The position numbers were made by a program, and so were the translations under genes. 64,000 bases of DNA from Massiliimalia sp050943535 (GTDB taxonomy: Bacteria > Bacillota > Clostridia > Oscillospirales > Ruminococcaceae), in assembly GCA_050943535.1 (NCBI GenBank), contig JBMNPJ010000002.1, positions 124,001-188,000 of the forward strand. Direction: 5' to 3'. This document shows positions 59,961 to 64,000 of the stretch, piece by piece; the first letter of the stretch is position 1, and the number at the start of each line of letters is the position of its first letter. Under the pieces are notes generated by a model. The model made no database searches, was not told the DNA's origin, and worked only from the letters and a program-made list of their open reading frames with translations.

Positions 59961-61901
59961 ATGAGTATAAAAAAATGCCTGGGCTGTATGAGAGAAATTG
60001 ATGAAAATGCAGAACGCTGTCCTTACTGCGGATTCAGCAGCAAGGATCGGGTTGCTGCCCATTTGCTTGCGCCGAAAACACCACTGCACAACCGCTATTT
60101 GATTGGCCGTGTGCTTTATACTGATGGGGAAGGAATCAGCTACTTATCTTTTGATGTCCAGATGTCCCGTCCAGTGGTGATTCGAGAATATTTTCCATCT
60201 AAATTGGTGGCCAGAGAGGGTCAGGATGTTACAGTAAACTTGGGATGCGAAGCAAAATTCAAAGCATTGCGTTCTGATTTTGTAGATTTGTATTCCCATT
60301 TGGCTGATTTAAAAGTACTGACTAATATCCGTCAGGTGTATGACCTGTTTGAAGAGCACAATACGGTATATGCTGTGTGCGAATACTTTGAGGCACAGAC
60401 ATTAAATGAATACTTAATTGATCAGGCAGGGGAATTGACTTGGGAACAGGCTTCGGTTTTATTTAAACCCCTGCTGGAATCTATGGTGGTTGTCAATGCT
60501 TCCGGTGTGATTCATCGGGGAATCAGCCCGGAACATATTATGGTAACAGAAGAGGGTACCCTGAAATTGCTGGGATTTTCCATTTGTTCTGCCCGTTCTT
60601 CCGGCGGTTTGATTGAGTCTCGGCTGGCAGACGGATATGCTGCTCCGGAACAGTATTCCCGGATGACACCTCACGGAGAGTGGACCGATGTTTATGGGCT
60701 GTGTGCAGTACTGTATAAAGTGCTGACAGGAACTCAGCCGCCGATTGCCACTTCTCGGGCAGTGAATGACAACCTGATTAATTTGTCAGAGCTCAACAGC
60801 ACAGTGCCGGGATATGTATCCCGTGCGGTGATGAAGGGGCTGGCTTATGATTATTCTGAACGTACCCGCAATGTACGGGATTTAATCAATACCCTGTATT
60901 TTGCCACTAGAATGGATCAGACCGCAGTGTTTTCCGCTCCGGTGGTAGAGTCCTTCCAGGAAGAAGAGGAAAGACCGCGCCACAGCGAAAAGCGCTCCAA
61001 GCGGGAAGAAGAGTATGTTAAACGGGATAAATACCTGGTTTATGATGACGATGATGACGAGGAAGATGAAGATATTCAGGCTACCCGGTATATTGATTAC
61101 GGTGAAGCGCCTCGTCCTGCAAAATCCAATTCTTCTCAGGGAAAAGGCAAAAAATCATCAAAATCATCCAAAGGAAAAAAGAAAAAGAAAAAATTGCCTC
61201 TTTGGGCAATTGTATTGCTTTTGTGTGTTCCGCTGATTATTATTATTTGTCTGTTTTTGTATGATGTGATGATTGGTTTCTCACCGAAAAACAATCACAA
61301 CAATGATTCTTTGAGCAGTCTTTCTTTGTCTGAAAGCAGTAAACCGGAGTCCTCTGAAAGTTCAGAAGAAACTTCTTCTGAGTCTTCTGAACCGGAAGAA
61401 AAGAATGCTATGATTGAACTTCGGGGTACCGTATACGATGCAAATACCATCAAGCAGTACAGCGACAAGTTTAATATTCAGTCTCCTACTTATGACTATA
61501 ACGATCTTCCGGCAGGGCAGATCTGTTCCCAGAGTGTAGAACCTGGAACTGAAGTTACTCCGGATCAGGAAATTACCATTGTGGTCAGCAAAGGCCCTAA
61601 GATGGTGACAGTGCCGGATTATACTGGAAAAACACCGGATGAATACATCAGCCTTTTGATGTCAAATTATGATGTTGTAGGCGTAAAACAAAAAGAATAT
61701 CATGATACCATTCCGGCAGGAGACATTATCCGAGTAGATCCTGCGGTTGGTTCCAGTTTGGATCGAAGCGCCGGAACTCAGGTGAACATTTATGTTTCCA
61801 TGGGACCGGATCCCAGCCAGACAGTGGTGACACCGCCGATCAGTGAACCTACGGTACCTGGCGGAGAAGATGTAACGGTGCCTACGATTCCGACTCCATA
61901 A
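59961..61901 (+). CDS. PASTA-domain receptor pseudokinase with zinc ribbon
   Basis: A 646-residue membrane protein. The N-terminal zinc ribbon is KKCLGCMREIDENAERCPYC (residues about 4-23). A Ser/Thr-kinase-like domain follows (about 45-310), but its catalytic motifs are changed: VVIREYFPS instead of VAIKEYFPS, GVIHRGISPEHIM instead of the usual HRDISPDNIM, and LKLLGFS instead of DFG. An acidic and then Lys-rich linker (about 350-410), one membrane helix (about 415-440), a Ser/Glu linker and two PASTA-like repeats lie outside. It may sense wall fragments and act as a scaffold instead of phosphorylating. A long leader and promoter precede it. Confidence 0.85.
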   Translation: MSIKKCLGCMREIDENAERCPYCGFSSKDRVAAHLLAPKTPLHNRYLIGRVLYTDGEGISYLSFDVQMSRPVVIREYFPSKLVAREGQDVTVNLGCEAKFKALRSDFVDLYSHLADLKVLTNIRQVYDLFEEHNTVYAVCEYFEAQTLNEYLIDQAGELTWEQASVLFKPLLESMVVVNASGVIHRGISPEHIMVTEEGTLKLLGFSICSARSSGGLIESRLADGYAAPEQYSRMTPHGEWTDVYGLCAVLYKVLTGTQPPIATSRAVNDNLINLSELNSTVPGYVSRAVMKGLAYDYSERTRNVRDLINTLYFATRMDQTAVFSAPVVESFQEEEERPRHSEKRSKREEEYVKRDKYLVYDDDDDEEDEDIQATRYIDYGEAPRPAKSNSSQGKGKKSSKSSKGKKKKKKLPLWAIVLLLCVPLIIIICLFLYDVMIGFSPKNNHNNDSLSSLSLSESSKPESSESSEETSSESSEPEEKNAMIELRGTVYDANTIKQYSDKFNIQSPTYDYNDLPAGQICSQSVEPGTEVTPDQEITIVVSKGPKMVTVPDYTGKTPDEYISLLMSNYDVVGVKQKEYHDTIPAGDIIRVDPAVGSSLDRSAGTQVNIYVSMGPDPSQTVVTPPISEPTVPGGEDVTVPTIPTP

Positions 61902-62006
61902 CAAGAAAAAATATTCCAGATATTGCAAATGAATCAGGCGGGTCTGACTGTCCGCCTGATTCATTTTTGTACATGTGGTTTGATTGGATAGAAAGGAAAA
62001 ATACAG

Positions 62007-62360
62007 ATGTTGATTTTACTGATTATGCTGGCAGGGGTTATCATTGGGATGAAATGGTTTCCCGAACGGTGGTCCCAATGGAATATTCGTCTCCAAATGG
62101 GATGCACAGCCGTATTGATTTTTGCCATGGGAGTTCGGCTGGGAAGCCGGGAAAACTTTTTAAACGAGCTGTCTCATTTGGGGTTTGCCAGCCTTTTGTA
62201 TGCGGTAATTCCCATTATTTGTTCTGTCATTTTGGTTTATGTTTTGACCAAGCGGTTTCTTAAACAGGCTCATCCTGAAAAAACTCAGGAGCAGGTAGAG
62301 GATCAGTTGGCGCACCAGCTGGAAAAAGAATTTGCCCACCAGCAAAAAGGAGGTAGATAA
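62007..62360 (+). CDS. LysO-type transporter, N-terminal half (split)
   Basis: A 117-residue membrane protein with about three helices (LILLIMLAGVIIGMKWFP, MGCTAVLIFAMGVRLGS, SLLYAVIPIICSVILVYVL) and a charged C-terminal tail. It resembles the first part of LysO (DUF340), the lysine exporter of E. coli that is a single protein of about 300 residues. Here the second part is a separate gene starting 2 bases after the stop. The SD is AGAAAGGAAAA. Confidence 0.75.
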   Translation: MLILLIMLAGVIIGMKWFPERWSQWNIRLQMGCTAVLIFAMGVRLGSRENFLNELSHLGFASLLYAVIPIICSVILVYVLTKRFLKQAHPEKTQEQVEDQLAHQLEKEFAHQQKGGR

Positions 62361-62362
62361 CT

Positions 62363-62968
62363 GTGGTTTGGATTGCAATTATTGCCTTAGTTTTAGGGGT
62401 ACTGTGCGGATTGTGGGTGTTCCCGCCAGCGGCGGTGGATTTATTTTCCCTGTTAGCAGACGGCGCTTTGTACCTTCTCATGTTTTTAGTGGGGATCAGC
62501 GTGGGAACCAACAAAAACGTACTGCGGAAAATGAAAGAATATAATCTGACTGTTTTGCTGATTCCTTTTGGGATTGTAGTCGGTTCCATAGTGGGAGGCG
62601 GAATCTGCGCTTTAATTTTAAAGATGCCTTTGCGTGAAGGGACTGCCATTGCCAGCGGGCTGGGATGGTACAGCCTGTCCGGTGTTATGCTCAGCGGGAT
62701 GGCAGGAGCCGAAGTAGGAGCCATTGCGTTTTTGGGCAATCTTCTGCGGGAAATTTTATCCTTTTTGATGATTCCGTTTATTGTTCGGCATTTTAACGCC
62801 TATACTGCCATTGCGCCGGCAGGAGCTACTAGTGAAGATACCACACTGCCCATGATGGTAAAGTATACCAGCGAAGATGTGGTGATTTTGTCTGTACTCA
62901 ACGGGGTAATCTGTTCTGCGTTGGTGCCGGTGCTGATTAACTTTTTCTATTCCCTTCCATCCATTTAA
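62363..62968 (+). CDS. LysO-type transporter, C-terminal half (split)
   Basis: A 201-residue membrane protein with LVGISVGTNKNVLRKMKEYN and the LysO-like core GTAIASGLGWYSLSGVMLSG and AEVGAIAFLGNLLREILSF, then ATSEDTTLPMMVKYTSEDVV. The motifs match the DUF340/LysO exporter family, which moves lysine or related solutes out of the cell. The GTG start at 62363 has AAAGGAGG 9 bases upstream, inside the previous gene. The two halves are surely co-translated and probably form one transporter. hom follows. Confidence 0.82.
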   Translation: MVWIAIIALVLGVLCGLWVFPPAAVDLFSLLADGALYLLMFLVGISVGTNKNVLRKMKEYNLTVLLIPFGIVVGSIVGGGICALILKMPLREGTAIASGLGWYSLSGVMLSGMAGAEVGAIAFLGNLLREILSFLMIPFIVRHFNAYTAIAPAGATSEDTTLPMMVKYTSEDVVILSVLNGVICSALVPVLINFFYSLPSI

Positions 62969-62980
62969 AGGGGAAAAGCG

Positions 62981-63008
62981 TTGACATTTGTAAAAAAGGT
63001 GGTATGAT
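62981..63008 (+). promoter_or_regulatory. hom promoter
   Basis: TTGACA (62981-62986) and TATGAT (63003-63008), 16-base spacer, about 33 bases before the ATG. Confidence 0.7.
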
Positions 63009-63040
63009 GATACCAAAACAGGAAAGGTGGAGAAACAGTT

Positions 63041-64000
63041 ATGGAACAATTTCCAACCATTAAAATAGCCGTATTGGGGATGGGGACCGTTGGCGGAGGC
63101 GTGTGCAAGCTGTTGGAACAGCAGGCCAAAGAGATTCCGTTTAAAACCGGTTCTCAGATTGAAATAAAAAAAGTTTTGGTGCGGAATGTGACAAAATATG
63201 GGAAATATTCCGAACATTTTTCTATTACTGACCGCTGGGAAGAAATCCGGGACGATCCGGAAATTCAGATTGTGGTAGAAGTGATGGGCGGCATTGAGCC
63301 TGCCAAACAATATATTTTGGAAGCGCTGGAACATGGAAAACAGGTGGTTTCTGCCAACAAAGATTTGATTGCTGAACACGGACGGGAGCTGTTTGAAGCT
63401 GCGGAAAAAAATCACTGTGATTTTCTCTTTGAGGCATCTGTTGCAGGCGGAATTCCTATTATTCGGCCATTGAAACAGTGTCTGGCAGGAAATGACCTGA
63501 CTGAGGTCATCGGGATTGTCAACGGTACCACTAACTATATTCTCACCAAGATGAGCAAGCAGAACATGGAGTTTCAGCAGGCGTTGGAGCAGGCACAGAA
63601 GCTGGGGTATGCAGAAGCGGATCCTACCGCCGACATAGAAGGATACGACGCCGCCAGAAAAATTGCCATTATGGCATCTATTGCGTTCCATTCCCGGGTG
63701 GTATTTTCTGACGTATACACTCAGGGGATTACCTCCATTACACCAAAGGACATGAAATATGCCAAAGAGATGGGTTGTGTCATTAAGCTGCTGGCCATTG
63801 CCAAAAATACGCCAAGCGGTATTGAGGTGCGGGTACATCCTACCTTGATTCCTGAATCACATCCTTTGGCATCTGTCAATGACGTATTCAATGCAGTATT
63901 TGTTCACGGAGATGCAGCAGACGACACCATGTTTTATGGTCGGGGTGCCGGAGAGCTGCCTACTGCCAGCGCAGTGGTAGGAGATGTGATTGATGTAGCC
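63041..64000 (+). CDS. hom: Homoserine dehydrogenase (partial)
   Basis: The first 320 codons of a homoserine dehydrogenase that runs off the right edge. The NAD(P)-binding loop is IAVLGMGTVGGGVCKLL (about 8-24). VVEVMGGIEPAKQYI and QVVSANKDLIAEHG (about 100-115) hold the catalytic Lys region, and ASVAGGIPIIRPLKQCLAGN and IVNGTTNYILTKMS follow. It reduces aspartate semialdehyde to homoserine for Thr and Met synthesis, linking to metY. The SD GGAAAGGTGG precedes the ATG. A C-terminal ACT domain, common in this family, would lie outside the window. Confidence 0.95.
   Translation, partial: MEQFPTIKIAVLGMGTVGGGVCKLLEQQAKEIPFKTGSQIEIKKVLVRNVTKYGKYSEHFSITDRWEEIRDDPEIQIVVEVMGGIEPAKQYILEALEHGKQVVSANKDLIAEHGRELFEAAEKNHCDFLFEASVAGGIPIIRPLKQCLAGNDLTEVIGIVNGTTNYILTKMSKQNMEFQQALEQAQKLGYAEADPTADIEGYDAARKIAIMASIAFHSRVVFSDVYTQGITSITPKDMKYAKEMGCVIKLLAIAKNTPSGIEVRVHPTLIPESHPLASVNDVFNAVFVHGDAADDTMFYGRGAGELPTASAVVGDVIDVA

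Noticed and set aside
62756..63838. 360-codon minus-strand frame at the right end
   Set aside because: It is antisense to the split LysO gene and hom; hom on the plus strand carries clear family motifs.
1..64000. Prophage, insertion sequence or defence island
   Set aside because: No transposase, integrase, phage structural, restriction or toxin-antitoxin gene was recognised; the content is housekeeping throughout.

Overview
The window reads as a chromosomal segment of a Gram-positive, endospore-forming anaerobe of class Clostridia. The best guess is an Oscillospiraceae/Ruminococcaceae-like gut bacterium; this is inferred from gene content and gene order, not from a database match. Support comes from strong AGGAGG ribosome sites, many TTG/GTG starts, an AUU-started infC, the sporulation genes yabP and yabQ, a SpoVB-like flippase, class II GalT, an EF-P with a Bacillus-type Lys32, and the Firmicute clusters rnc-(radical SAM)-smc-ftsY and yhbY-nadD-yqeK-LCP-rsfS. 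Nearly all DNA is coding, with short gaps. I see no phage, transposase, rRNA, tRNA or CRISPR.

Layout. 1-4.1 kb: galactose genes galK-galT on the minus strand, divergent from an AraC-type regulator and an APH-fold kinase. 4.2-9.0 kb: recJ-relA-dtd, closed by a terminator. 9.1-9.6 kb: a GC-rich array of about 127-bp palindromic repeats. 9.6-12.2 kb: an ArsR/SmtB-type metal sensor with a recognisable operator and a Zn/Cd-type P1B ATPase with a His/Cys-rich repeat tail. 12.2-16.8 kb: a lipoprotein, a GH127 glycosidase and pyrE. 17.0-18.5 kb: infC-rpmI-rplT with a long leader. 18.6-36.75 kb: a long co-directional run of housekeeping genes (SpoU-type methyltransferase, dprA, topA, trmFO, plsX, rnc, radical SAM, smc, ftsY, rdgB, yhbY, nadD, yqeK, two LCP enzymes, rsfS).

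36.8-41 kb: a second copy of the palindromic repeat, then a methyl/sulfur cluster in which two URO-D-superfamily proteins flank an O-acetylhomoserine sulfhydrylase. 41-58 kb: leuS, rpsU, a CPT-like kinase, yqeG, endonuclease IV-like, aroQ, efp, an acidic Cys-rich protein, a SpoVB-like flippase, mazG, hup, rqcP-yabP-yabQ-divIC-yabR, purB, secDF and a DUF1638 protein. 58-64 kb: galE (minus), a PASTA protein with a degenerate kinase domain, a split LysO-type transporter and the 5' part of hom.

I did not find a defence island or an obviously new multi-gene system. The items most worth a second look are the PASTA pseudokinase (all three catalytic motifs changed), the MITE-like repeat family at two loci, the metY/URO-D pair with a possible ribosome-site-masking leader, the AUU start of infC, a 46-bp perfect palindrome after the DUF1638 gene, and the metal-sensor/ATPase module.
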